DNA from: Leptospira idonii
GTDB lineage: Bacteria; Spirochaetota; Leptospiria; Leptospirales; Leptospiraceae
Reading direction: 5' to 3'
Length of the DNA: 64,000 nt
NCBI RefSeq assembly: GCF_004770995.1
Contig: NZ_RQHW01000047.1
Coordinates: 124,001-188,000, forward strand
Part shown: positions 29,790-37,801 of the stretch, one piece after another
Position numbering within the stretch: position 1 is the stretch's first letter
How the letters are laid out: every line of letters begins with the position of its first letter
Position numbers and translations under genes: made by a program
The notes under the pieces: model-generated
The model's database searches: none
What the model was told of the DNA's origin: nothing
The model's input: only the letters and a program-made list of their open reading frames with translations

Positions 29790-30800
29790 TTGGCTACATA
29801 TTACTCTTTGAAAAAAAGAAAAAACCCGAATTTATTATCTTTGATCATCCCTTGTTATAACGAAGAAAAGGTGATTCCTTTCTTAAAAGAATCCATTCGG
29901 GAAATACTGCCTAAAATTCCCTCGAAAGTGGAATTGATTCTAGTGAATGATGGAAGTTCCGACCATACGGTAGAGGAGTTGATCCGTTGGGCGGATGAAG
30001 ATAAAAGAATCAAAATCATTAATTTTGCAAGAAATTTCGGGCACCAAATCGCAGTTACTGCAGGGATGGATTATGCGAACGGAGATGCTATCGTCATTAT
30101 GGACGCAGACTTGCAGGATCCTCCGGAAGTGATTTTGGAAATGTTATCCAAATACCGGGAAGGTTATGATGTGGTTTACGGACAAAGAGAAGAGAGAGCG
30201 GGGGAAACGTTTTTCAAAAAAGTTTCCGCCTGGGCTTTCTACCGCCTGATGAAAATTTTAGTGCATAAAGATCTTCCTTTGGATTCCGGAGATTTCCGTT
30301 TGATCTCTCGAAATTGTTTGGACTCTCTCAAAGAAATGAGAGAAAATCATCGATTTTTGAGAGGGATGGGGGCTTGGGTAGGTTACCCACAAACTCCTGT
30401 TATTTACAAGAGAGCTCCTCGCGCAGCGGGAGAAACAAAATACCCTCTTCGTAAAATGCTTCGGCTTGCCGTGAATGCCGCAGTCTCATTTTCTCCTCTA
30501 CCTTTGCGTTTGAGTCTTTCCTTCGGAATTTTTATCGCAATCGTAGGTTTTATCGTAGGAATTACATCCGTTGTGAAAGCATGGATGCATTATTCAGGAT
30601 TATATCCGGAACTCGTCTATAACCCCGGTTGGGCGACGATCGTCACCTTGCTTTGTATCATCGGAGGAGCTATTCTTATCGCTATAGGAATCTTAGGTGA
30701 ATACATCGCACGTATTTTTGAAGAGGTAAAAGGCCGACCTTTGTATGTAGTCGAATCTAAAATTAATTTTGATTCCAAGGCGAAGAAAGGATCCAAGTGA
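29790..30800 (+). CDS. Family 2 glycosyltransferase, polyprenyl-phosphate glycosyltransferase type
   Basis: 336-residue GT2 enzyme with LSLIIPCYNEEKVIP, LVNDGSSDHT, RNFGHQIAVTAGMDYANGDAIVIMDADLQDPPEV and QREERAGETFFKK, the DPM1/GtrB/ArnC pattern. Two C-terminal hydrophobic segments (residues about 235-260 and 275-300) mark the GtrB subtype that transfers a sugar from NDP-sugar to undecaprenyl phosphate. Start is TTG at 29790. It sits between rmlD and rmlB, a hint that it supplies a lipid-linked sugar for side-branch decoration or starts the O-unit. Confidence 0.85.
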   Translation: MATYYSLKKRKNPNLLSLIIPCYNEEKVIPFLKESIREILPKIPSKVELILVNDGSSDHTVEELIRWADEDKRIKIINFARNFGHQIAVTAGMDYANGDAIVIMDADLQDPPEVILEMLSKYREGYDVVYGQREERAGETFFKKVSAWAFYRLMKILVHKDLPLDSGDFRLISRNCLDSLKEMRENHRFLRGMGAWVGYPQTPVIYKRAPRAAGETKYPLRKMLRLAVNAAVSFSPLPLRLSLSFGIFIAIVGFIVGITSVVKAWMHYSGLYPELVYNPGWATIVTLLCIIGGAILIAIGILGEYIARIFEEVKGRPLYVVESKINFDSKAKKGSK

Positions 30801-30842
30801 TCGTTTCTTTTTATCTATATCAATAAGGAAAGTATCGAATTT

Positions 30843-31859
30843 ATGAAATCTATTTTAGTGACCGGAGGAGCGGGTTTTATCGGCTCCAATTTTTTACCTT
30901 ATTTCCTGGAAAAGTATCCTGACTATAAACTCATCAATTTGGATTTATTAACCTATGCAGGTGATTTGAATCACCTAAAGGAGATAGAAAATCATCCTAG
31001 ATATACTTTGATTCAGGGAGATATTAAAGATCAAACTTTGGTTCAAAATCTTTTTTCTGATCATGACATTCGAGGAGTCATTCATTTTGCAGCAGAGAGT
31101 CATGTGGATAATTCGATTGCAAATCCTGAAATTTTCCTTCAGACGAATGTGATAGGGACTTTCGTTTTGATTCATGCTGCATACAAACATTGGATGGAAA
31201 AACCTTTCGTATATAAGAAAGAATACGAAGGCTGTCGCTTTCATCATGTTTCTACGGACGAAGTTTACGGAACTTTGGGGGAAGAAGGATTATTCTCCGA
31301 AACCACTCCTTATTCTCCTAACTCTCCCTATAGCGCAAGTAAAGCGGGGAGTGATTTTGTTGTGAGGAGTTATCATCATACTTACGGTTTGGATACTGTA
31401 ACTACGAATTGTTCTAATAACTATGGTCCTAAACAACATGCCGAAAAATTGATCCCTACCATCCTTCGTAAAAGTTTGGCAGGGGAAAACATTCCCATAT
31501 ACGGACAAGGAACGAACATTCGGGACTGGTTGTATGTGCTGGATCATGCGAAGGGGATCGATCTTGCCTATCATCAAGGGAAGTCAGGTGAAACCTATAA
31601 CATAGGCGGACGGAATGAACGAAATAATAATTATATCGTAAATTGTATCTGCGAAATTTTGGATCGAAAAATTCCCAGAAAAGACGGAAAATCTTATAAA
31701 TCTCTCATCAGTTACGTTGCGGACAGACCTGGTCATGACAAACGTTATGCGATTGATGCTTCCAAAATCGAAAACGATTTGGGCTGGAAAGCGGAAGAAA
31801 ATTTCGAATCCGGCATTGAAAAAACGGTCGATTGGTATCTTTCCAAACAATCCAAATAA
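30843..31859 (+). CDS. rmlB: dTDP-glucose 4,6-dehydratase
   Basis: Converts dTDP-glucose to the 4-keto-6-deoxy intermediate, second step to dTDP-rhamnose. 338 residues. SILVTGGAGFIGSNFLPYF, HFAAESHVDNSI, FHHVSTDEVYGTLGEEGLF, NSPYSASKAGSDFVVR and NNYGPKQHAEKLIPTIL match RmlB. It is last in the rml operon; a 12-bp stem terminator starts 8 bases after its stop. Confidence 0.96.
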   Translation: MKSILVTGGAGFIGSNFLPYFLEKYPDYKLINLDLLTYAGDLNHLKEIENHPRYTLIQGDIKDQTLVQNLFSDHDIRGVIHFAAESHVDNSIANPEIFLQTNVIGTFVLIHAAYKHWMEKPFVYKKEYEGCRFHHVSTDEVYGTLGEEGLFSETTPYSPNSPYSASKAGSDFVVRSYHHTYGLDTVTTNCSNNYGPKQHAEKLIPTILRKSLAGENIPIYGQGTNIRDWLYVLDHAKGIDLAYHQGKSGETYNIGGRNERNNNYIVNCICEILDRKIPRKDGKSYKSLISYVADRPGHDKRYAIDASKIENDLGWKAEENFESGIEKTVDWYLSKQSK

Positions 31860-31867
31860 ACTCTTTC

Positions 31868-31895
31868 CCGTTTAGGAAATTACTTTCCTAAACGG
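31868..31895 (+). terminator. Terminator of the rml operon
   Basis: Perfect 12-bp stem CCGTTTAGGAAA / TTTCCTAAACGG with a 4-base loop (TTAC), followed by ATCTCCTTCTTTTCC. This separates the rml operon from the polysaccharide operon beginning with the MarR-type gene. Confidence 0.82.
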
Positions 31896-31951
31896 ATCTC
31901 CTTCTTTTCCCTTGTACCCAAAATCTGCAGGATTATGTCGCTTCCTGGCTA

Positions 31952-31968
31952 TGTTCAATTTATGAACA
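31952..31968. promoter_or_regulatory. TGTTCA-N5-TGAACA site 1
   Basis: Perfect 6-bp inverted repeat with a 5-base spacer (ATTTA). A second copy follows 35 bases downstream, centre to centre. The pair lies in the promoter/leader region of the operon headed by the MarR-type regulator and is probably an operator for it or another dimeric regulator. Confidence 0.65.
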
Positions 31969-31986
31969 AAAGTCCTTGCTTATTTT

Positions 31987-32003
31987 TGTTCAGATCGTGA
32001 ACA
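31987..32003. promoter_or_regulatory. TGTTCA-N5-TGAACA site 2
   Basis: Second exact copy of both half-sites (spacer GATCG), between a TTGCTT hexamer (31976-31981) and the leader hairpins. If TTGCTT is the -35 and GAACAT (31999-32004) the -10, binding here would block RNA polymerase; the -10 match is weak. Confidence 0.65.
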
Positions 32004-32016
32004 TGGATGAAAATCG

Positions 32017-32038
32017 CCCATTTTTCTATAAAAATGGG
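32017..32038 (+). promoter_or_regulatory. Leader hairpin 1 of the polysaccharide operon
   Basis: Perfect 9-bp stem CCCATTTTT / AAAAATGGG with loop CTAT. It precedes the terminator-like hairpin by 8 bases and could be a recognition structure for a processive antiterminator (inference). Confidence 0.55.
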
Positions 32039-32046
32039 ACTTACGC

Positions 32047-32077
32047 GGCGAAGCTATGCCTAGAGTTTCGCCTTTTT
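32047..32077 (+). terminator. Leader terminator/attenuator in front of the MarR-type gene
   Basis: Stem GGCGAAGCT / AGTTTCGCC (9 pairs including one G-T wobble), 8-base loop, directly followed by TTTTTCCC. It ends only 15 bases before the start codon at 32093, and the rml operon already has its own terminator upstream, so this one most likely attenuates the downstream operon. Confidence 0.62.
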
Positions 32078-32092
32078 CCCATCCGGATTCCC

Positions 32093-32419
32093 ATGGCTGA
32101 CGATCAAAGTTTAAAAATTCTACAGTTGCTTCAGGCAAATCCCCACCTTTCTCAAAGAGAGGCTTCCGATGCTTTGGGACTCAGTTTAGGCAAAACGAAT
32201 TATATCATCAATGCCCTCATCGATAAAGGGCTTGTTAAAATCAATAACTTCAAGAATAACAAGAATAAGTCGGCCTATGTGTATCTATTGACTCCTCAAG
32301 GTATCGAAGAGAAGGCAAGGCTGACTCTTCAATTTTATGAAATAAAGAAAAGAGAATACGAAGCGCTGAAGCTCGAAGTGGAAAAGTTAAACGATCCTCA
32401 ATTGAAGGCGAATATATAA
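32093..32419 (+). CDS. EPS-associated MarR-family transcriptional regulator
   Basis: I start at the ATG at 32093 (108 residues). The longer frame from 31976 would put the operators and hairpins inside coding sequence. [78 protein letters not shown] matches the EPS-associated MarR subfamily, which heads exopolysaccharide or LPS gene clusters in many bacteria. The final residues form a short coiled coil ([19 protein letters not shown]). Its stop overlaps the fcl start (TAATG). It may repress its own operon through the two TGTTCA palindromes; effector unknown. Confidence 0.88.
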   Translation: MADDQSLKILQLLQANPHLSQREASDALGLSLGKTNYIINALIDKGLVKINNFKNNKNKSAYVYLLTPQGIEEKARLTLQFYEIKKREYEALKLEVEKLNDPQLKANI

Positions 32420-33378
32420 TGGAGATAAATGCAAAGATATACATCGCAGGTCATAAGGGACTTGTCGGTTCTGCGATAGAACGTGTCCTCAAAAAAGAAG
32501 GATTCCATAATATCATAGGTAGGTCTCATTCCGAATTGGATCTTACTGACCAAACGAAAGTGAATGACTTCTTTCGGAAGGAAAAACCTGAATACGTGTT
32601 TCTTGCTGCCGCTAAAGTAGGTGGAATTCATGCGAACAATACGTATCCTGCCGAGTTTATTTTCTCCAATCTACAAATTCAAAATAACATCATCGATGCT
32701 TGCCATAAGTTCCAGGCGAAAAAATTGGTTTTTTTGGGTTCCTCCTGTATATATCCTAAGTTTGCAAAACAGCCTATGGATGAAGGTCAGTTATTGGACG
32801 GTAAACTGGAACCGACAAATGAGCCTTATGCGGTTGCAAAAATCGCAGGTATCGTTATGTGCCAAAGTTATAACCGTCAATACGGCACGAATTATATTTC
32901 GGTTATGCCTACGAATCTTTACGGCCCGGGTGACAATTATCATCCCGAGAATTCCCATGTTCTCCCCGCGCTCATTCGCAGATTCGATGAGGCGAAAAAA
33001 CAAAACTTACCTGAGGTAGTTGTTTGGGGAACAGGCAAACCTTTGCGAGAGTTTTTATATTCTGATGATATGGCTAGAGCCTGCGTTTTTCTTATGAAAA
33101 ACTACGATGTGACCGGTGACCCGAAAGGGGGAGAGCACGTGAACGTAGGGAGCGGTATAGAAGTAAGTATTCGTGAACTTGCCGAGACGGTAAAGGAAGT
33201 CGTTGGTTACAAAGGTCTTCTCACTTTTGATTTGACTAAGCCGGACGGAACCCCTCGTAAGTTATTGGATGTTTCTAAACTTCATAAGATGGGATGGAAA
33301 CACCAGGTAGAGTTGAAGCAGGGCATCGAACTTGCGTATGGCGATTTTTTTGCGAACTTCTCTCAGTCGAACAAATAG
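32419..33378 (+). CDS. fcl: GDP-L-fucose synthase
   Basis: Epimerase-reductase converting GDP-4-keto-6-deoxymannose to GDP-L-fucose. 319 residues. [76 protein letters not shown] (YxxxK) and [15 protein letters not shown] are diagnostic. The ATG overlaps the regulator's stop. No GDP-mannose 4,6-dehydratase gene (gmd) is visible in this window; it must lie elsewhere, or the enzyme has another GDP-sugar substrate. Confidence 0.92.
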   Translation: MEINAKIYIAGHKGLVGSAIERVLKKEGFHNIIGRSHSELDLTDQTKVNDFFRKEKPEYVFLAAAKVGGIHANNTYPAEFIFSNLQIQNNIIDACHKFQAKKLVFLGSSCIYPKFAKQPMDEGQLLDGKLEPTNEPYAVAKIAGIVMCQSYNRQYGTNYISVMPTNLYGPGDNYHPENSHVLPALIRRFDEAKKQNLPEVVVWGTGKPLREFLYSDDMARACVFLMKNYDVTGDPKGGEHVNVGSGIEVSIRELAETVKEVVGYKGLLTFDLTKPDGTPRKLLDVSKLHKMGWKHQVELKQGIELAYGDFFANFSQSNK

Positions 33379-33434
33379 TCATTTTGTTTTAAAATTGAAT
33401 CTTTAACGAAATATAAAAAAGGATTTTTTCATCA

Positions 33435-34520
33435 ATGGTCGAAATTCCCAACTCGAAAAATGTTTTAAGGTATGCTTTTGGTAAAGGTGCTTTGCAGTCT
33501 TTGGAAAAAATCCTGAAGCCCAAAAGAGCGGAGAAAGGAGCAGGGGTTGTTTACTTTCTCGATATATATTTCCAGGATAAAAATTTAGCATCTTCTTTAC
33601 CTGTTGAGAAAGGGGATCTGCTTTTTTATTATGATTCTACACACGAGCCTAAGACCGATTATATTGATGGATTGAGAGATCAAATTTTAGGGAGTATCGG
33701 AGAACCTTGTGCTATTGTCGGCCTGGGGGGCGGATGCACTTTGGATGTAGCGAAAGCGGTCTCCAATTTAATTCCTAATCAAGGTAAGTCGGAAGATTAT
33801 CAGGGTTGGGATCTTTTGAGTAAACCTGGAATTTTTAAGGTAGGAATCCCAACGATCTCCGGAACCGGAGCAGAAGCATCCAGAACTTGTGTTTTGATGA
33901 ATTTGAAAAAAAATCTGAAGTTGGGAATGAACAGTGAATTTACGATTTATGATCAATTGATTTTAGATCCGGATCTTACCGCTTCTGTGCCGAGAGATCA
34001 ATACTTTTATACAGGAATGGATACTTACATTCACTGTATTGAGTCCTTGAATGGATCTTTTCGCCATCCGGTTGGAGATGCTTTTTCAAGAGAAGCATTG
34101 GAGTTATGCAGAGAGGTGTTTTTGTCCGACGATATGATGTCGGATCAAAACCGTCAAAAACTGATGGTCGCTTCTTATTTAGGCGGTTGTGCCATAGCAA
34201 ATAGTTATGTGGGTGTAGTTCATCCTTTTTCTGCCGGCTTAAGTGTTGTTTTAGGAACGCATCATTGTGTTTCCAATTGTATCGTAATGAATCAAATGGA
34301 AGAATTTTATCCAAAAGAAACGAAAGAATTTCATTTTATGTTGGATAAGCAAAAGATCAATCTTCCCAAGGGAATATGTTCTACTTTGAATGAAGATGAG
34401 ATGGAAAGATTATACCTTTCCACTGTGATTCATGAAAAACCACTTACTAACGCTCTTGGAAGCGATTTTAAGAATATATTAACAAGAGAAAAAACGAAAC
34501 TCATCTTTTCTTCCTTTTAA
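33435..34520 (+). CDS. Iron-containing alcohol dehydrogenase, KdnB-like (Kdo 8-oxidase)
   Basis: 361-residue group III (Fe-ADH) protein. [18 protein letters not shown] gives the NAD-binding GGGS-like loop, and the metal ligands appear as [10 protein letters not shown] (Asp, His), [10 protein letters not shown] and GTHHCVSN (His). Closest known type by overall look is KdnB, which oxidises C8 of Kdo to an aldehyde in Shewanella for Kdo8N synthesis. The partner aminotransferase KdnA has a strong look-alike at 39664 in this locus, which supports the call. Metal and substrate are inferred. An AAGGA ribosome-binding site lies upstream. Confidence 0.72.
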   Translation: MVEIPNSKNVLRYAFGKGALQSLEKILKPKRAEKGAGVVYFLDIYFQDKNLASSLPVEKGDLLFYYDSTHEPKTDYIDGLRDQILGSIGEPCAIVGLGGGCTLDVAKAVSNLIPNQGKSEDYQGWDLLSKPGIFKVGIPTISGTGAEASRTCVLMNLKKNLKLGMNSEFTIYDQLILDPDLTASVPRDQYFYTGMDTYIHCIESLNGSFRHPVGDAFSREALELCREVFLSDDMMSDQNRQKLMVASYLGGCAIANSYVGVVHPFSAGLSVVLGTHHCVSNCIVMNQMEEFYPKETKEFHFMLDKQKINLPKGICSTLNEDEMERLYLSTVIHEKPLTNALGSDFKNILTREKTKLIFSSF

Positions 34521-34525
34521 AACTC

Positions 34526-35185
34526 ATGAAGAAAAAACCGATCGTATCCGTCATTGTCGCTGCCTTTAACCAAGAGAAGTATATAGGTAGATGTATCCGT
34601 TCTCTTCTGAATCAAAACTTTCCCAGAGAGGACTACGAAATTATCGTAGTAAATGACGGAAGCACAGACAAGACCAAATATGCCTTGGAAGTTTTTGGCG
34701 AAGAAGTTCGTGTTATAGAAAATGATGTGAATAAAGGCCTTCCTTTTTCCTTAAATATAGGGATTCGATCTGCAGTCGGTCAATTTATCGTAAGGGTAGA
34801 TGCTGACGATTATGTAAACTCTGATTATGTGGGGATACTTCATAAATTTTTATCCTATAATCCTCATTTTGATGCGGTCGCTTGTGATTATTATTTAGTA
34901 GATGATCATGAAGAGTTTTTAACAAGAAAGAACTGTATGACAGATCCGATCGGTTGCGGGCTTATGTTCCGTATCGAGCAATTGATCGATATAGGTCTTT
35001 ATGATGATGAATTTCTGTCTCATGAGGATAAGGATTTAAGAATTCGATTTGAGAAAAAACATTCCATTCATCGAGTGGAACTTCCTCTTTATCGCTATAG
35101 AAGACACGATTCCAATATGACCAATGACGTTCAATTGATGGACGAACGATTGGAAAATCTAAGAAAAAAACATCAAGATCAGTAA
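34526..35185 (+). CDS. Family 2 glycosyltransferase
   Basis: 219-residue GT-A enzyme, starting [42 protein letters not shown] and continuing with [14 protein letters not shown], the DxD metal-binding motif, and [15 protein letters not shown] near residue 171. Transfers an unknown sugar onto the growing repeat unit on the cytoplasmic side. It starts 5 bases after the KdnB-like gene and is followed by neuB; no transmembrane segment. Confidence 0.85.
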   Translation: MKKKPIVSVIVAAFNQEKYIGRCIRSLLNQNFPREDYEIIVVNDGSTDKTKYALEVFGEEVRVIENDVNKGLPFSLNIGIRSAVGQFIVRVDADDYVNSDYVGILHKFLSYNPHFDAVACDYYLVDDHEEFLTRKNCMTDPIGCGLMFRIEQLIDIGLYDDEFLSHEDKDLRIRFEKKHSIHRVELPLYRYRRHDSNMTNDVQLMDERLENLRKKHQDQ

Positions 35186-35198
35186 TAAGGTGAGTATA

Positions 35199-36266
35199 AT
35201 GCCAAACCCGATTCAATTAGGTAATAAATTAATCAATAAACATTTCGATCCTTATATTATTGCGGAGATCGGAGTGAATCATGAAGGATCTATCGATATC
35301 GCAAAGCGTTTGATAGATGAGGCTAAGGAAGGTGGCGCGGACGGGGCAAAGTTTCAGACATATAAAGCAGAAACTTTAGCTTCTAAAAACTCTCCATCCT
35401 ACTGGGATAGAACGAAAGAACCCACCGCCAGCCAATATGAGTTATTTAAAAAGTACGATTCCTTCGGATGGAAGGAATATGATGATTTGGCGAAACATTG
35501 CCAATCGGTAGGGATCGATTTTCTTTCCACTCCTTTTGATTTGGAAGCTGTTGAGAATTTAGCCTCTAAAATGCCGTTCATTAAAATCGCCTCCGCCGAC
35601 ATTACCTCCGTTCCACTTCTCAGGAGTGTCGCCAAACATGGAAAACCTGTTATTCTTTCTACTGGAAGTTCCACCATTGCTGAAGTTGATTTTGCGATGA
35701 ACGAACTGAAGGCATTTGGTGCGAAAGAAATTATACTATTACATTGTATTTTGAATTATCCTACAAAACCTGAAAATGCGAATTTGGGAATGATAGGAGA
35801 TTTGAAACGTATTTTTCCTCATCATTGGATCGGTTATTCGGATCATACTCCTCCTGATCCGGAAATGAAATCATTGATAGCCGCAACCTTATTCGGATCG
35901 GTGGTTTTGGAAAAACATTTCACTCACGATAAATCTCTTCCTGGAAATGATCATTACCATGCTATGGATAAGGAAGATTTAAAAGTCTTTAAGAAAAAAT
36001 TAAAAGACTATGAATCATTGATCGGCAGTGAAGTGAAAGCTCCATTGAAATCGGAAGATTTGAGCCGTAAAAATGCGAGAAGATCCATTGTGTTGTCTAG
36101 AGATCTTTCTAAAGGAACTCGAATTCAAGAGAAGGATATTACATTCAAAAGACCTGCGCACGGGATTAGCCCAATTCATTGGGATGAAATCATCGGAAGA
36201 GTTGTGAATCGCGATTTATCAGAAGACCATATTTTAAATTGGGAAGATTTGACTTCCTCGGTATAA
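35199..36266 (+). CDS. NeuB-family sialic/nonulosonic acid synthase with SAF domain
   Basis: Condenses phosphoenolpyruvate with an N-acyl-hexosamine-type sugar to give a nonulosonic acid. I use the ATG at 35199, preceded by AAGGTGAG, not the GTG at 35190. 355 residues. YIIAEIGVNHEGSIDIAKRLIDEAKEGGADGAKFQTYKAETL, DFLSTPFDLEAV, KIASADIT, GSSTIAEVDFAM, WIGYSDHTPP and VLEKHFTHDKSLPGNDHYHAMD are all NeuB marks. The C-terminal SAF (antifreeze-like) domain from about residue 290, NARRSIVLSRDLSKGTRI, is complete. A second, shorter NeuB homologue is encoded at 54786. The exact sugar (Neu, Leg, Pse) cannot be told. Confidence 0.88.
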   Translation: MPNPIQLGNKLINKHFDPYIIAEIGVNHEGSIDIAKRLIDEAKEGGADGAKFQTYKAETLASKNSPSYWDRTKEPTASQYELFKKYDSFGWKEYDDLAKHCQSVGIDFLSTPFDLEAVENLASKMPFIKIASADITSVPLLRSVAKHGKPVILSTGSSTIAEVDFAMNELKAFGAKEIILLHCILNYPTKPENANLGMIGDLKRIFPHHWIGYSDHTPPDPEMKSLIAATLFGSVVLEKHFTHDKSLPGNDHYHAMDKEDLKVFKKKLKDYESLIGSEVKAPLKSEDLSRKNARRSIVLSRDLSKGTRIQEKDITFKRPAHGISPIHWDEIIGRVVNRDLSEDHILNWEDLTSSV

Positions 36267-36272
36267 CGACAA

Positions 36273-36965
36273 TTGTCAACAGTTGCAATCGTACAAGCAA
36301 GAATGGGTTCTACTCGTTTACCGGGCAAAATGTCCATGAAGCTTGGAAAATATACTATACTTGAATGGGTTTTAAGAAGGCTTAAATCCTCCAAACGTTT
36401 GGAAGATGTGATCCTTGCTACAACAGATTCCCCTAAGGATGATCTGCTTGAAAAATATGCCAATGAGTTGGGCGTTAAGGTTTTTCGCGGGTCGGAGTCA
36501 GATGTCTTAGGACGATTTGTCGCCGCTTGCGAGATTTCGAAAGCAAGTCATATCGTTCGTATTTGTGCCGATAATCCTTTTTTAGATGTTTCCGTAATAG
36601 ATGGACTCATTTCCGATTTTGAAAAAGGTTCTTATGATTACGGGTTCAATCACATCCCTTGGGGAGAAAATAAGTTCATTGACGGGGTCGGCGCTGAAAT
36701 TTTCACAAAAGACTTGTTATCTCAAATGGGTAAAAATGCTAAGCTGCCAGATGAACGAGAACATGTGACTCGTTTCATTTGGAATAATTGGAAACAATTT
36801 CGCATTTTATCTCCCACTGCAGAAGCGAAGTTTCGATTCCCCTCGCTCTCTCTTGATATTGATACTTTGGACGATTATGAATTGTTTAATTCACATCTTT
36901 CTAACTATCAAGGCAATCCGGAAAATTATAGTGTTACGACCTTGATTTCGAAATTGATAGCTTAG
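36273..36965 (+). CDS. SpsF/NeuA-type cytidylyltransferase 1
   Basis: 230-residue nucleotidyltransferase of the SpsF type, beginning from TTG as STVAIVQARMGSTRLPGKMSMKL. VRICADNPFLDVSVIDGLI and LSLDIDTLDDYELF are the domain marks. Probably activates a 2-keto sugar acid as CMP-sugar, as the gene follows neuB by 6 bases. One of three such enzymes in the locus (see 42531 and 50987). Confidence 0.8.
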   Translation: MSTVAIVQARMGSTRLPGKMSMKLGKYTILEWVLRRLKSSKRLEDVILATTDSPKDDLLEKYANELGVKVFRGSESDVLGRFVAACEISKASHIVRICADNPFLDVSVIDGLISDFEKGSYDYGFNHIPWGENKFIDGVGAEIFTKDLLSQMGKNAKLPDEREHVTRFIWNNWKQFRILSPTAEAKFRFPSLSLDIDTLDDYELFNSHLSNYQGNPENYSVTTLISKLIA

Positions 36966-36980
36966 GCAAGGAGATTGCAT

Positions 36981-37613
36981 ATGGAAGAGAAAGTAGATTA
37001 CCATGACTATGTGATAAAAGATGGAAAGTTTATTGGACAATTTGAGGAAATGTATTCTGCTTGTGATGACCCTTGGAATCAGTCAAGGCATGAAAGTGTC
37101 CTTGGGAATGCTTCTAAACTGGTTTCAGCATCTTGTATGCTGAAACTTGGTATTAATGAGGTTGTAGAGTTTGGTTGTGGGTTGGGCTTTTATACTTCTT
37201 TCCTTCGCAATTTTACCGGAGCAACTAATATTGCTGGAGTTGATATTTCTGAAACTGCAATCCGGAGAGCGAAAGACAATTTCCCAAATATAGATTTTTT
37301 TTGCGACGATATAGATTCTTTAGGAAAATATTCCATGTACAAGAATGTCATGTTTTCTGAGTTAACGTGGTACATACTGGAAGATCGTAAATTAACAAAT
37401 GCCTTTGAAAATATTGCAAAATATTTTAAAGGTGGTTACTTTATTCATAATTTGAATTTTTATGAAAGTGGCCAAAAATACGGTGTAGATTTTTTTACCA
37501 ATCTTCAAGAATTTATTAAATTCTGTCCTTTTTCTCTTGTTTCGCATTCGGAAGTTAAATATTCGGGCAATAATAACATTGAAACAAGCTGTATATTTAA
37601 AATAGCTGATTGA
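36981..37613 (+). CDS. Class I SAM-dependent methyltransferase
   Basis: 210 residues from the ATG at 36981, which has AAGGAG 8 bases upstream (a TTG at 36975 is in frame). VVEFGCGLGFYTSF is the SAM-binding motif I; FTGATNIAGVDISETAIRRAKDNFP follows. Substrate unknown, probably a sugar in this context. The gene is visibly more AT-rich in its second half than its neighbours, suggesting a separate origin (inference). Confidence 0.8.
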   Translation: MEEKVDYHDYVIKDGKFIGQFEEMYSACDDPWNQSRHESVLGNASKLVSASCMLKLGINEVVEFGCGLGFYTSFLRNFTGATNIAGVDISETAIRRAKDNFPNIDFFCDDIDSLGKYSMYKNVMFSELTWYILEDRKLTNAFENIAKYFKGGYFIHNLNFYESGQKYGVDFFTNLQEFIKFCPFSLVSHSEVKYSGNNNIETSCIFKIAD

Positions 37614-37725
37614 TAAATATTTCTTTCTGAATTATTTTTTAGTCACGCTTGGGTTCGCTATTATATCGTTGTTTATGTGCAAATTTTTGCAAAATATATA
37701 TGATCTGTTTTTGTTAAATTAAATA

Positions 37726-37750
37726 GTGATTAAGTCACAGACTTAATCAC
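37726..37750. promoter_or_regulatory. 10-bp inverted repeat in the gap before the first carbamoyltransferase
   Basis: GTGATTAAGT-CACAG-ACTTAATCAC, arms identical. It lies in a 188-base AT-rich gap (37614-37801), the largest break inside the operon. No plus-strand T-tract follows, so it is more likely a protein site or processing signal than a terminator; an internal promoter near here is possible. Confidence 0.5.
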
Positions 37751-37801
37751 ATCATTATTGGCCGCATAATAAATATTAAATTGAATGATTGGAAGTATTA
37801 A

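Noticed and set aside
31952..32003. LexA box for the TGTTCA palindromes
   Set aside because: The arms and spacing fit several regulator families; no SOS gene follows, so I do not assign LexA.
32047..32077. Only the terminator of the rml operon
   Set aside because: A stronger terminator already follows rmlB at 31868-31895, so a leader role is more likely; a back-up terminator cannot be excluded.
31976..32092. 39-residue N-terminal extension of the MarR-type regulator
   Set aside because: It would include operator palindromes and hairpins; the subfamily starts at the MADDQ-type methionine.
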